From: Citrobacter sp. JGM124 | GTDB taxonomy: Bacteria; Pseudomonadota; Gammaproteobacteria; Enterobacterales; Enterobacteriaceae | Direction: 5' to 3' | Length of the DNA stretch: 64,000 nucleotides | Assembly (NCBI RefSeq): GCF_018257795.1 | Contig: NZ_JAERJD010000007.1 | Span: 186,001-250,000, forward strand | In this document: positions 1 through 8,431 of the stretch, one piece after another | Position numbering within the stretch: the stretch's first letter is position 1 | Layout: the number at the start of each line of letters is the position of its first letter | Made by a program: the position numbers and the translations under genes | Notes under the pieces: model-generated | Seen by the model: the letters and a program-made list of their open reading frames with translations, nothing else | Told to the model about the DNA's origin: nothing | Databases searched by the model: none

Positions 1-337
1 CGGCATGACGTCGTGGCACAAAAACGTGGTAACAGAACCAACTCACACCCAATGGCACCAGGCAATGTAGCGTGTAGACAGATGCCATTAATTCCCCTTT
101 TAAAGGGACATAACGGATTAACAAAGCCAGCACAATGCCAGGAAAAGCCGCCCAGCCGAATAGCATGACAAAAGCCGTCATGAAAGCGAGGGGCATATAG
201 AGCAGGAAGACACGCCCCCCATCGAGCAAAGTCTGGGTGTTAAGACTAACCACCAGGGGGAGGAAAAGGGCTGGCAGGATCAGCGGCAAGGCCCACCAGC
301 GATTTTTTGAACGTTGATACCAAAGAATTAAACGCAT
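1..337 (-). CDS. pdeF: Cyclic-di-GMP phosphodiesterase PdeF (YfgF), N-terminal part only
   Basis: Reading from the start at 337 gives MRLILWYQRSKNRWWALPL and a run of hydrophobic helices typical of the MASE1-type membrane sensor that opens PdeF. The first ~110 residues match my memory of E. coli YfgF (for example the WWxLPLxLP and VFLxYxPLA stretches and the ...FVPRR loop). The GGDEF-like and EAL domains that hydrolyse c-di-GMP lie beyond the window start, so activity cannot be judged. Its position next to yfgG is the E. coli arrangement. The start codon follows an AT-rich intergenic region and no other in-frame start is nearby. Confidence 0.8.
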   Translation of the reverse strand, partial: MRLILWYQRSKNRWWALPLILPALFLPLVVSLNTQTLLDGGRVFLLYMPLAFMTAFVMLFGWAAFPGIVLALLIRYVPLKGELMASVYTLHCLVPLGVSWFCYHVFVPRRHA

Positions 338-669
338 ATTGATTCGTCACCGCCTCCTTTCGTGAACGTATTCTCTGCCAGCTTTATCACCTGCTTGCGA
401 CTTCATCCATGATGCATTGATAAAAGGAAGCAAAATCTACCCACAGCATGTTATTACCACTGACTGAATATATCATACATAGTAAGGCTGGCTATTAAGC
501 TCAACATGCTTCATCCACTTACGCTATTCTTTCTGTCTGACGACTTGCTGGGATTTATACTTGTGAGCAAATGAAAAATTGACCTAATATGTTCCCGGTG
601 ACTAAATACTTGGCCAGCCCAGGATACAAGCACACTCTAAGGCCTTTTGACTTGACACAGGGTACAACA
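338..669. other. Intergenic region between divergent pdeF and yfgG
   Basis: About 330 bases, AT-rich, lie between the two divergent starts. It must carry both promoters. I see no convincing gene, RNA or strong operator. An open frame that extends yfgG upstream to 589 is present, but it has no family support. Confidence 0.5.
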
Positions 670-852
670 ATGGGAAACCGACACAAATTTAACAATCGCA
701 TGATGCGTATTATCCTGCTAATTAGCTTCTTGTTTCTATTTGGTCGTTTTGTCTACTCTTCTATTGGTGCCTGGTATCATCATCAGGATAAAAAAGAACA
801 AAATCAGCCTGTTCAGCAAACCAGTTCCTCTGCCGAACGCATTATTGAGTAG
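670..852 (+). CDS. yfgG: Small membrane protein YfgG
   Basis: A 60-residue protein beginning MGNRHKFNNRMMRI, with one hydrophobic segment (about residues 13-27, IILLISFLFLFGRFV) followed by SSIGAWYHHQDKKE and a polar tail. This pattern (RHxFNxRMxRI, GRFxYSSxGAW, HHQxKKE) is that of E. coli YfgG, about 63 residues, an inner-membrane protein that I recall being linked to nickel/cobalt tolerance. I chose ATG 670 rather than the upstream start at 589 because family members begin here; a CAGGG lies a short distance before it. It is divergent from pdeF as in E. coli. Confidence 0.8.
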   Translation: MGNRHKFNNRMMRIILLISFLFLFGRFVYSSIGAWYHHQDKKEQNQPVQQTSSSAERIIE

Positions 853-1240
853 ATACTGTCGCACAATTCTTGCCGTCAGCTAAACCCCGTATGATGCCCA
901 CCGGGTATCTGAGCGCGTTCAATGTAACTTGTTATGGCTCAATTATGAATAACGACTTTGCTCCTCGGATCTCTTACTTTAGATCATTTCACAGACATAT
1001 CCGCCGTGAATTGCAGTCAACCTGTCACAAGTGAACCTCAACACACGGATACAGAAAGACTTTATAGAGAAAGCCGGTCTTATCATCACGTTTTTAATTG
1101 GTTCGCCCTTTTTTGCCACGACTTGTCATCACACATTAAAATACCGACCAGGCTTGATATTGATAATCATTAGCATTAATGTTTCAGTACTGTAAAATTC
1201 ATCCCTACTATTCACCTGACCATATAACTCAATCATTAAA
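853..1240. other. Intergenic region yfgG-chaN with Fur-type promoter
   Basis: No gene is supported; the open frame at 958-1173 has no recognisable content and runs into the Fur box. The last 90 bases carry a near-consensus Fur box (1156-1174) and a possible sigma70 promoter TTAGCA (1170-1175), 17-base spacer, TAAAAT (1193-1198), upstream of the lipoprotein gene. Confidence 0.5.
1156..1174 (+). promoter_or_regulatory. Fur box upstream of the ChaN-family gene
   Basis: GATATTGATAATCATTAGC matches 17 of 19 positions of the E. coli Fur consensus GATAATGATAATCATTATC. It overlaps the -35 of a possible promoter (TTAGCA-N17-TAAAAT), so ferrous Fur should block transcription of the gene at 1241. Family knowledge (ChaN proteins are iron-regulated heme binders) agrees with this reading. 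Confidence 0.8.
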
Positions 1241-2101
1241 ATGAAAAAAAATAGGCAAATGATCACCGGATTACTGCTATGTGGCAGCCTGGTATTAACG
1301 GCTTGTCAGAATCAGGCCTCTTCTGAACCTGTAAATACATTAATTCCTGAAGGTTCGCAGATTCAAAATACTCGGACAGGGGCTTTAGTGACCCCACAGC
1401 AACTGCTTAATGTACTGAGCGATGCCCCGATGGTTATCGTCGGCGAAGAACATACCAATGTGGCCCATCATGATATTGAGCTCTGGCTCCTGCAACACCT
1501 TGAAAAAAAACGTCCTCAAGGCAGTATTTTGCTGGAAATGATTACCCAGGATCAGCAACCAGCCGTCGATGAAGTTAAGCAAATGCTGGCGGCGGGTAAC
1601 AACCTGCAGGAATCCAGAATACAGGAAGATCTTCACTGGAATACCGGCTGGCCATGGTCAATGTATGGCAAAATCGTAATGACAGGACTGGGAAGCCATT
1701 CTGCCCTATTAAGCGCGAATATACCCCGCACTCGCATTTTAGACATTTACAAAGAACCGACTTTCCCGGCTGGGGAACAGAGCTCGCGAGCCGACGTGCA
1801 TGATGCACTATCCCGTACTATTACCCAGATGCATGGGGGAGATATTCAGCCTAATCAGCTCCGGGCCATGTTAGCCATTCAGCAGCATCGTGATCGTTTT
1901 ATGGCACAGCAGCTACTCAATGCCCGGCATCCGGGTATCCTGCTTGTCGGTGGTTACCATGCGGCTAAAGATGTGGGTGTCCCACTGCATATTCAGGATC
2001 TTAATGGCCCGCCCCCCGTTGTGTTAATGCTCACTACTCAGGGAACGCCTGTTAGTGCTGCACAGGCGGATTATGCCTGGTCTGTCCCGGCAGTTAAATA
2101 A
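1241..2101 (+). CDS. ChaN family iron-regulated heme-binding-type lipoprotein
   Basis: A 286-residue protein with a lipoprotein signal (MKKNRQ..., hydrophobic core, lipobox LTAC with Cys22). The residue after Cys is Gln, so outer-membrane sorting is expected. The mature part has the ChaN/DUF399 hallmarks: VIVGEEHTNVAHH near residue 67, SILLEM, QMLAAGNNLQ, and the late segment GILLVGGYHAAKDVGVPLH. In Campylobacter jejuni, ChaN dimers bind two stacked hemes and are iron-regulated. Here a strong Fur box lies just upstream. No heme receptor or ABC transporter is adjacent in this window, so the partner system must be elsewhere or lost. It occupies the slot where E. coli has yfgH and yfgI. There is no clear Shine-Dalgarno, but ATG 1241 is the start that gives an intact signal peptide. 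Confidence 0.85.
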   Translation: MKKNRQMITGLLLCGSLVLTACQNQASSEPVNTLIPEGSQIQNTRTGALVTPQQLLNVLSDAPMVIVGEEHTNVAHHDIELWLLQHLEKKRPQGSILLEMITQDQQPAVDEVKQMLAAGNNLQESRIQEDLHWNTGWPWSMYGKIVMTGLGSHSALLSANIPRTRILDIYKEPTFPAGEQSSRADVHDALSRTITQMHGGDIQPNQLRAMLAIQQHRDRFMAQQLLNARHPGILLVGGYHAAKDVGVPLHIQDLNGPPPVVLMLTTQGTPVSAAQADYAWSVPAVK

Positions 2102-2116
2102 TAACAGCAATAACAA

Positions 2117-2143
2117 GGCCACCAAGCCTCTTGCCTGGTGGCC
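2117..2143 (+). terminator. Hairpin after the ChaN-family gene
   Basis: A perfect 8-base inverted repeat, GGCCACCA (2117-2124) and TGGTGGCC (2136-2143), begins 15 bases after the stop codon. There is no run of T behind it, so it may be a weak or Rho-assisted terminator or an RNA-stabilising stem. Confidence 0.45.
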
Positions 2144-2250
2144 CATCAATAGTTCCCGGTTATGGCATCGCCTGTAAATTAAACGCTATTCCTGTATAGC
2201 CTACCCCTGGGTTAAAACCTGATGCCACTATTTAATACCGTCACTGCATC

Positions 2251-2928
2251 CTACCAGCTCAAGCCTTGCATATTGTAATCAACGAAATGATGTCCGCCTT
2301 TTCCTTTATAGCTTTCAAGGACTTTTACTAATCCCTGTACGCTATCTGCGACAGTCAAAGGTGCGCTGGTCCCCCCCAAGTCTGTCTGTACCCAGCCCGG
2401 GTGAAGGGAAAGAAGCGTCTGTCCACGGGACTCCATCCCAGGAAGGAGTGCTCGCGTGAGCATATTCAGTGCTGATTTACTTGCTGAATACAATGGCATA
2501 TCCGCCTGGGGATTTTCATTCAGGCTTGCCAGTTTTGAACTGGTGAAAGCCAGAATACCTGTATTCGCTTTTAGAGCATGGAGGGTCGCCTCGGCAATTC
2601 TGATGGGCGAAAAAGTATTCGTCATAAACAGTGACAACAATTCGTCCACCGTTGCGGTATTGACGGACTGGTGTTCAGGACCATAGACCCCGGCATTGAC
2701 CACAATGACATCAAATTGCTCTGGGGGGAGCATCTGGCCAAAGGTGATGCTTTGCTGGGTATTGTTGATATCAAGAGTGACCCATTTAATTTCTGGTGAT
2801 TCTTCTGCACCAGCAAGCCCCCTGCGCGTGGCCGAAACAGCCCATCCCTGCTGTTGTAATCTTTTACTCAAACCAAGACCAATCCCCCGGGAAGCTCCTA
2901 TGATCAATGCGTTACGTGGTTGACTCAT
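2251..2928 (-). CDS. SDR family NAD(P)-dependent oxidoreductase
   Basis: A 225-residue short-chain dehydrogenase. The cofactor motif GASRGIG is at residues 11-17, NAG at 78-80, and the catalytic triad is readable as Ser130 (FTSSK), Tyr147 and Lys151 (YSASK). The length and the short C-terminus resemble the small C-factor/YciK-like SDRs; the substrate cannot be deduced. It is divergent from the MFS gene at 3235. A good Shine-Dalgarno (AGGA on the coding strand) precedes the ATG at 2928. It belongs to the accessory block between chaN and guaA. Confidence 0.8.
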   Translation of the reverse strand: MSQPRNALIIGASRGIGLGLSKRLQQQGWAVSATRRGLAGAEESPEIKWVTLDINNTQQSITFGQMLPPEQFDVIVVNAGVYGPEHQSVNTATVDELLSLFMTNTFSPIRIAEATLHALKANTGILAFTSSKLASLNENPQADMPLYSASKSALNMLTRALLPGMESRGQTLLSLHPGWVQTDLGGTSAPLTVADSVQGLVKVLESYKGKGGHHFVDYNMQGLSW

Positions 2929-3234
2929 CCTTTCCTCCGTTTATATGGGTTACCTTATTGACGCCCTTACTTTATGGCCTCAAGGATTAACCAGAATCCA
3001 TTATTTGAGGGGCATATTATGGGGCGATGTATTAAGCATAAAGACAGGTTGTGTATGCCTGAAATGAATTTTTCTGTATTAATGACACAGTTTTTTTATG
3101 GGGTAAGGCCAGAAATGTTGTAATCGCTTTTCAATCCATAAAAAATTCTATGGCATCTATAGATTACATCATTTTTAATATAGCTTCGGTCTTCCTACAC
3201 TCGCATCCAATCTGAAATGATGCGAGAAATGATC

Positions 3235-4398
3235 ATGCCTTTTGTTGTTTATATCTTCACCCTGAGTGCCTTTGCCCTTGGCCTGGCGGAATTCGTACCT
3301 ATCGGGCTCACTGATGTGATGGCATCAGGCCTTAATGTCACCGTTGAACAGGTCGGGTCGACCGTCACTGCCTATGCGCTCGGGGCCACCTTTTCTGCAC
3401 CAATCCTGACGGCACTGACAGCGAACTGGTCCAGAAAAAATGTCATGCTCGTGACAACACTGGTCTTTACACTGGGAAGCTTTGTGGCGGCTTATGCCAC
3501 CACACTCTCAGCAATGGTTATTGCCCGTTTTATAGCCGGCATCGGGCATGGGTTATTCCTGGCTGTCGCAGCAAGTACGGCAGCAACACTGGCCGGGAAA
3601 GGGAAAGAGGGGCGGGCTGTCGCGGTTGTCTTCGGTGGTTTCACTCTGGCAATGGCTATTGGTGTCCCGGTGAGCACCTGGCTTGGTGGTATAATGGCAT
3701 GGCGGCCTGTACTGGCAATGATTGGCATATTTGGCGCGACAGGTCTCGTTGGTTTGCTGTTAGGGATGAAAGATCCGCTCCGCACTTCACAAAATAATCA
3801 GGCCGCTTCCGTCACAAAGCATATTTTAGCGTTACTGAATCCTGCCTTACTCAGTGCTGCGCTTGTTACTGTCCTGTCTTATGGTGGTTCTTTCACGGCA
3901 TACACTTACATCGCGCCGATCCTGACACAACTGACTGGTCTGATGCCCACCAGTGTCGGTATTTTCATGCTCGCATACGGCGTTTTCGCGACCATCGGTA
4001 ACATACTGGGTGGTAAGATAACAGACTCACTGGGCGTAAACCGGGCAAATATTCTGATAATCAGCGGCATTGTCATGATAACCCTGGGCATGTGGGTATT
4101 CTCTGGTTCAGCAATCATGATGGGCATTATGGTGGCTCTCCTCGGGATGTTCACCTTTGGAGCGGTACCCGCACTACAGGCAAGATTGATCCACGTAGCA
4201 TCGGAGAAAGCACCAGATGCCACAGGAGTAGCATCCGGCCTTAATATCGCCGGTTTTAATTCAGGTATTGCTCTGGGTTCAGTGACAGGGGCTTTTACCA
4301 TCAGCAGTGTCGGGATCATTTATACGGGCCTGGCGGGTGCGGTGCTGTCCATTCTGGGTCTGCTGCTGCTGCTTTCACAAAAAGCCAAGGATAAATAG
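3235..4398 (+). CDS. MFS transporter, AraJ/YdhP-like (DHA1) efflux family
   Basis: About 387 residues with twelve predicted hydrophobic helices. The DHA1 motif A-like loop is at ANWSRKNVML after helix 2, and helix 4-5 has ARFIAGIGHGLFLAVAAS. Helix 1 reads LAEFVPIGLTDVMASGLNV, as in AraJ, YdhP and SotB-type sugar or drug exporters. ATG 3235 is preferred because family members begin just before helix 1 and a GCGAGAA lies upstream; an in-frame ATG at 3217 would add six residues. It is followed by a LysR gene and an ABM monooxygenase gene, a grouping that suggests export or detoxification of a small aromatic or quinone-like compound. That role is inference. Confidence 0.85.
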   Translation: MPFVVYIFTLSAFALGLAEFVPIGLTDVMASGLNVTVEQVGSTVTAYALGATFSAPILTALTANWSRKNVMLVTTLVFTLGSFVAAYATTLSAMVIARFIAGIGHGLFLAVAASTAATLAGKGKEGRAVAVVFGGFTLAMAIGVPVSTWLGGIMAWRPVLAMIGIFGATGLVGLLLGMKDPLRTSQNNQAASVTKHILALLNPALLSAALVTVLSYGGSFTAYTYIAPILTQLTGLMPTSVGIFMLAYGVFATIGNILGGKITDSLGVNRANILIISGIVMITLGMWVFSGSAIMMGIMVALLGMFTFGAVPALQARLIHVASEKAPDATGVASGLNIAGFNSGIALGSVTGAFTISSVGIIYTGLAGAVLSILGLLLLLSQKAKDK

Positions 4399-4568
4399 CC
4401 GGGCAGGATAGCGATAAACAGAATGATCCCGCTATGTAGATAATCCTGTCACTGAAGCGCTATTCTCCGTTACACCTGCCGGTACAGGCCACAATTCACC
4501 GGTCAATAGTAGAATGTATGTGTATTCTGGTGACAGAATATGTAACGCTCTCCGGAGGAGATGACCAT

Positions 4569-5444
4569 ATGAGCCATTTGACGCATCTGAGAACATTTCT
4601 GGAAGTTTATCGTGTCCGATCCATCTCTCAGGCGGCGCTTAATTTGGCCATCACGCAGCCAACAGCCTCCTTACATATCCAGGCGATTGAGCTGTTTGTG
4701 GGTAAACCACTTTTTATTCGTCAGCCACGTGGGGTAACGTCAACAGCAGCAGCCGATGAACTGGCCCGATCCGTCGCACCGCATCTTGATAGTATCGAGA
4801 TGAAACTGGCCACCTATCGGTTAGGGCAAGCTGAAGGGGGAACCGTCCATATTGTTGGCCCCTCTGATTTTATCCATAACCGGCTGGCTTCTTCCCTGGC
4901 AACGTTGATACCTGACGGTTTTAATTTTCGCCTGCACACAGGTAATAAGCAGCAGATCTATGCCTTACTTGATTCAGGAACCATGGATCTCGCGATTACT
5001 GCCTCCATGCCAGACGAACATCAGTATGCCTTTGCGCATTTGTTGACTGAACGCATGATGCTCGTGTTTGCCCCCTCCCTGACGAGAGCCATCGGTAAAC
5101 TCACAAAGGAGTCATTAGGCCAGACTCCTCTTATCGCCTATGATGAAGACTTGCCCTTAGTCAGAAATCTCTGGTCATCTCTTTTTCAGGTATCACCAGA
5201 CATTAAAGCTGCCTTTACCATACCCGATTTGCGTATTATTAAAGACATGGTAATCGATGGACATGGCTGGAGCGTCCTGCCAGATTACCATTGCCAGGAT
5301 GCGTTATCTGACGGGCGGTTGCTTGCCGCCAATGCTGTTGCTGATGCCCCCACTAACCATCTCTATCTTGTCTGGCAAAAGAACGGAATGAAGAGTAAAG
5401 CTACTGCCTATACCAGAGATTATATTCTTACACTCTTTCGGTGA
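4569..5444 (+). CDS. LysR family transcriptional regulator
   Basis: 291 residues: an N-terminal winged helix-turn-helix (MSHLTHLRTFLEVYRVRSISQAA..., then TQPTASLHIQAIE) and a periplasmic-binding-protein-like effector domain from about residue 90. ATG 4569 is chosen over the in-frame ATG at 4518 because a strong GGAGGAG sits 8 bases before it and LysR proteins begin right at the helix-turn-helix. It lies 170 bases after the MFS gene, same strand, and probably controls the MFS and/or the ABM gene; its inducer is unknown. Confidence 0.9.
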   Translation: MSHLTHLRTFLEVYRVRSISQAALNLAITQPTASLHIQAIELFVGKPLFIRQPRGVTSTAAADELARSVAPHLDSIEMKLATYRLGQAEGGTVHIVGPSDFIHNRLASSLATLIPDGFNFRLHTGNKQQIYALLDSGTMDLAITASMPDEHQYAFAHLLTERMMLVFAPSLTRAIGKLTKESLGQTPLIAYDEDLPLVRNLWSSLFQVSPDIKAAFTIPDLRIIKDMVIDGHGWSVLPDYHCQDALSDGRLLAANAVADAPTNHLYLVWQKNGMKSKATAYTRDYILTLFR

Positions 5445-5585
5445 TTGTATCTGTTTATCGCCACAGTACCCCATGTTGCCGTGGCAGCAGTGCCATTTAA
5501 ATATCGCCACTCAAGCCCCCTTTTTTGGGTTAGTCTACTGGATGGTTTCTGTGTCTTAATATTTTCCTTTATCAACGAGGTTATT

Positions 5586-5864
5586 ATGAGTATTTCTGTT
5601 ATCGCTTTATTAACTGCTGAAGCTGAAGTGATTGAAAGTATCAAACCCGTCTTACAAGATCTGATAATCAAAAGCCGGGCTGAAAGCGGCTGTATCCGCT
5701 ATGACGCTTTCATTGGTGACAATGGGGTGACTTTTGTAGAGGAGTGGGCATCCACTGACATTCTTAACACTCATGAAAAAACAGAGCATTTTCAGAAGCT
5801 TGTGCATGAGATAGGAAAAAATAATATGAATATTGAGATCAGTTTCGTCAAGCCATTGATCTAA
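5586..5864 (+). CDS. Antibiotic biosynthesis monooxygenase (ABM) domain protein, YgiN-like
   Basis: 92 residues beginning MSISVIALLTAEAEVIESIKP. The ABM ferredoxin-like fold pattern is visible: ALLTAEAE, then KSRAESGCIRYDAF, then TFVEEWAS, then HEKTEHFQKL. These proteins are small dimeric cofactor-free oxygenases or quinol oxidases (YgiN of E. coli oxidises menadiol). A CGAGG lies before ATG 5586; the frame extends upstream to 5445 but without family-like sequence. It follows the LysR gene on the same strand. Confidence 0.8.
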   Translation: MSISVIALLTAEAEVIESIKPVLQDLIIKSRAESGCIRYDAFIGDNGVTFVEEWASTDILNTHEKTEHFQKLVHEIGKNNMNIEISFVKPLI

Positions 5865-6019
5865 ATAATATGCACGGACGGGGTTGTTGTTAGCTTTATG
5901 CCAGATAACAATCGGTTGGGTTACCGGGTATAGTTTAACTTACAGATAGTTAGCACCCACTTATACTGACCGAAAGTGTTTTCGTAAGAAAAGGCTCTGG
6001 CTGGTACAAAAAAGCCCGC

Positions 6020-6410
6020 GGTGTGGAGTGTCCCCCATTTATTGACGGCCTGATTTCGGTACTGCACCGGACTCAGGCCGTTTAATTTTGCTCTGATTCC
6101 TTCGCTGTTGTAACCACAGACAGACTCACCCTCTGCTTTTTTCAACGGTTCCATATCTTCATATTCTGTGTTGTGCCAGCACTGGGTTTTCAGCAGACAA
6201 CAAATTGTCTATGGCAGCGTTGTCCAGACAGTGACTCCCGGGAGACACCCTCTGCTTAACCCCGTGGGATAGCAAGCTTCCCTGACAACCTGCTATCTGA
6301 TATTGCCAGCCCTGGACGGAATGAAGTACAGACCCATTATCTGAGTTCAGCCTCTGGCATGCATCATCGAGAGTTTTACCGCTCATGTTCATGCCGGGAT
6401 GCGCATCCAT
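6020..6410 (-). pseudogene. Remnant of an IS3-family transposase (orfB, C-terminal third)
   Basis: Two broken frames on the minus strand together resemble the end of an IS3-type integrase. The upstream piece has LHSVQGWQYQ and CLDNAAIDN, corresponding to the conserved HSDQGWQYQ and CLDNAAMEN. The downstream piece has IRAKLNGLSPVQYRNQA, the usual C-terminus. The second catalytic Asp of the DDE triad is Val here, and the frame is interrupted near 6156, so it is dead. The N-terminal half is missing. It differs from the longer IS3-family copy at 22054-23294. Confidence 0.7.
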
Positions 6411-6521
6411 CGACCAGGCAAAGTGAGCTGTTAACGAGTCATTATGAGCTAAAGATACTCGAGGAATACCTACAATTAATCCATTGGCCCGTAACCCTAA
6501 AGCAAATAATCGGAGACAGAT

Positions 6522-7395
6522 ATGACCAAGCCAATCTGGCAGGCACCCGCCATTAACCGTAAGAAAGTTGGCGATATGCTCGTGACAATACTGAGTGACG
6601 GTTACCTGGATGTTTCGTTTGAACTGCTTTCAGGCATTGACGGCTCCCGTGCAGAACAACTGCTTCAGAAACGCGGCAGCGCCGGCGCTGCCGCGTATTA
6701 ATATTAATGTGTATGTTGTTCAGACGCCTGACCGTACCATCCTGATAGACAGTGGTGCGGGTGGTATCAATGGATGGGGTGGCCGGTTACAGGTTGCCCT
6801 TGCAGCGGCAGGCATTGATCCTCTGCAGATAGACACTATTCTTCTGACCCACGCGCATCCCGATCATATTGGCGGTCTGGCTGCGCCGTTGAAAACCCCC
6901 GTTTTTCGTAATGTCGAGCAACTGTTTGTACATAAAAAAGAGTTGGATTTCTGGCGTGACGAAACCATTGCTACTGGTGCTCCTGATGGCTTTAAGCCTT
7001 TCTTTGAACTGGCTAAAAATGCTTTTGATGCCTATGATGAAAGAATTGTTGCCTTCAGCAATGAAGACATCTTACCAGGAATTCAGAGCATCCCGCTCTT
7101 TGGCCATACCCCGGGGCATTCAGGGTACGTGCTGGGTAACGAAAAGGAAAACCTGTTGATCTGGGGTGATATTGTTCATTTCCCGCATATTCAGGTTGCC
7201 CAGCCAGAAGTGACCATTGCTTTCGACAGCGATCCAGCGGCGGCGGCTGAGGTGCGTAACCACGTACTCGACCGTGTATCCAGCGATCATATTGCCGTCA
7301 GCGGCATGCATTTTAATATGCCGGTCACCGGCTCAGTCAGGCGTGATGGCAACAGGTATGCGCTCGACTACGACATATGGTCACCGTCTGTCTGA
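6522..7395 (+). pseudogene. Metallo-beta-lactamase-fold hydrolase, interrupted by a frameshift
   Basis: The natural start is ATG 6522 (after GGAGACAGAT), giving MTKPIWQAPAINRKKVGDML and TILSDGYLDV, typical of the N-terminus of this family. This frame hits TAA at 6699-6701. The rest (ALPRININVYVVQTPDRTILIDSG, then THAHPDHIGGL with the zinc-binding HxHxDH, GHTPGHSGYV, and a C-terminal SGMHFNMP) is in another frame that is open back to 6595. One extra base (or two missing) at about 6672-6690 explains the break, which falls inside a perfect 26-base palindrome. Either this is a real pseudogene or a sequencing/assembly error at a strong hairpin. The substrate is unknown; relatives include lactonases. 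A downstream AraC regulator may have controlled it. Confidence 0.75.
6671..6696. repeat. Perfect 26-base GC-rich palindrome at the frameshift site
   Basis: Positions 6671-6683 (ACGCGGCAGCGCC) are the exact reverse complement of 6684-6696 (GGCGCTGCCGCGT), with no loop. It lies inside the coding region of the metallo-hydrolase at the place where the reading frame changes. Confidence 0.9.
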
Positions 7396-7523
7396 CAGCC
7401 CGCCCGGCGTAAAAACCGGGCAGCCAGTTCTTTGCACAAATGGTACAGCGCAAGTACCGATAAATGATTTATCTCCCTGACAGGGTATATTTCAAAGAAA
7501 TCTGAACTGTACTGAGAGTAGTA

Positions 7524-8345
7524 ATGTCAGACAATACCGTTAACGAACTGCTGGATGATCTGCTGGCGCTGACCCGCTTACGAGCCCCACTTCCCTGTGA
7601 CTGCCTTCGTGCCGTTCAGACACATAGTGTAAGGCGCTTTGAAGCCGAAGGAGCCACGCTGTCTTTTCCCCTCCTTGGAACGTTTCGTTACCGTGAAAAG
7701 GATATCTGGAAGACAGTGCTGCCCGGCGAGATTCTCATTATCCCTAATGCCCGCAGGGTCGATATCGAATATTCGCCGAAAAAAGAGGAAGAGTTTGTCG
7801 CCCTGAGCGTCGTTCTGACCGATGAACAACTTGAAGCTGCACGGTTACTACTGGATGCGCCTCCACCAACCGATACCGGTGATATAACCTCGATGCCAGT
7901 GTCCGAATTGATAAGCCCCCTCAGTCGCTGGACCCGGGCGATGCGTGAGGGTAAGAAATCGCTCTCTATGCTTGCGATGGTCGAGATCGTTCTGATGCTT
8001 TATGCCGCTGGCCATCACACCCTTTTACGCGCTCGCGAACCCAGCATCGCTATGCGAATTAGCCGTATGGTATCCGCTGAACCAGCCCGGCGCTGGAGTG
8101 CTGCTGAAGTAGAGTCATCTCTGGGATTGTCGGGGCCAACGCTGCGCCGCCGCCTGGCCGCTGAATCCACCAGCCTGCGGACCATCATTGCTGACGCAAG
8201 AACCGCAGAGGCTCTGCGTCTGCTCATGACTTCTGCATTACCAGTAAAAACAGTTGCCGGGCGAGTTGGCTACAGTTCCGTTACCAGCTTCAGCAGGCGG
8301 TTTACCGAGCGATACGGTGTGGAACCATCAGGTTTTCGCCGATGA
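7524..8345 (+). CDS. AraC family transcriptional regulator
   Basis: 273 residues. The C-terminal ~100 residues contain the double helix-turn-helix: WSAAEVESSLGLSGPTLRRRL, then the second unit with VAGRVGYSSVTSFSRRF and the closing YGVEPSGFRR. The N-terminal part (FPLLGTFRYREKDIWKTVLPGEILIIPNARRVDI) is a cupin-like sensor segment as in GadX/Rns-type regulators. It lies between the metallo-hydrolase pseudogene and the aldo/keto reductase gene on the same strand; either could be its target. GAGAG precedes the ATG. Confidence 0.85.
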   Translation: MSDNTVNELLDDLLALTRLRAPLPCDCLRAVQTHSVRRFEAEGATLSFPLLGTFRYREKDIWKTVLPGEILIIPNARRVDIEYSPKKEEEFVALSVVLTDEQLEAARLLLDAPPPTDTGDITSMPVSELISPLSRWTRAMREGKKSLSMLAMVEIVLMLYAAGHHTLLRAREPSIAMRISRMVSAEPARRWSAAEVESSLGLSGPTLRRRLAAESTSLRTIIADARTAEALRLLMTSALPVKTVAGRVGYSSVTSFSRRFTERYGVEPSGFRR

Positions 8346-8431
8346 CCCTGGCTGAATATGGCTCGTGCACATTCCGAAAAGAACTTCCCTGTTTTTTACG
8401 GATAACACCTTTTAAATTGTAGGAGTAATTC

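Noticed and set aside
958..1173. 71-residue open frame between yfgG and the ChaN gene
   Set aside because: No recognisable protein and it ends inside the Fur box.
2100..2250. Possible att repeat of the guaA end at the far side of the island
   Set aside because: CATCAATAGT near 2144 only loosely resembles CACTCAATAGT at the guaA end; too short to call.
5445..5585. N-terminal extension of the ABM protein
   Set aside because: The ABM fold starts at 5586 with its own ribosome site; the upstream part is not like the family.
6671..6696. Programmed ribosomal frameshift in the metallo-hydrolase
   Set aside because: No slippery heptamer precedes the palindrome; a mutation or sequencing error is simpler.
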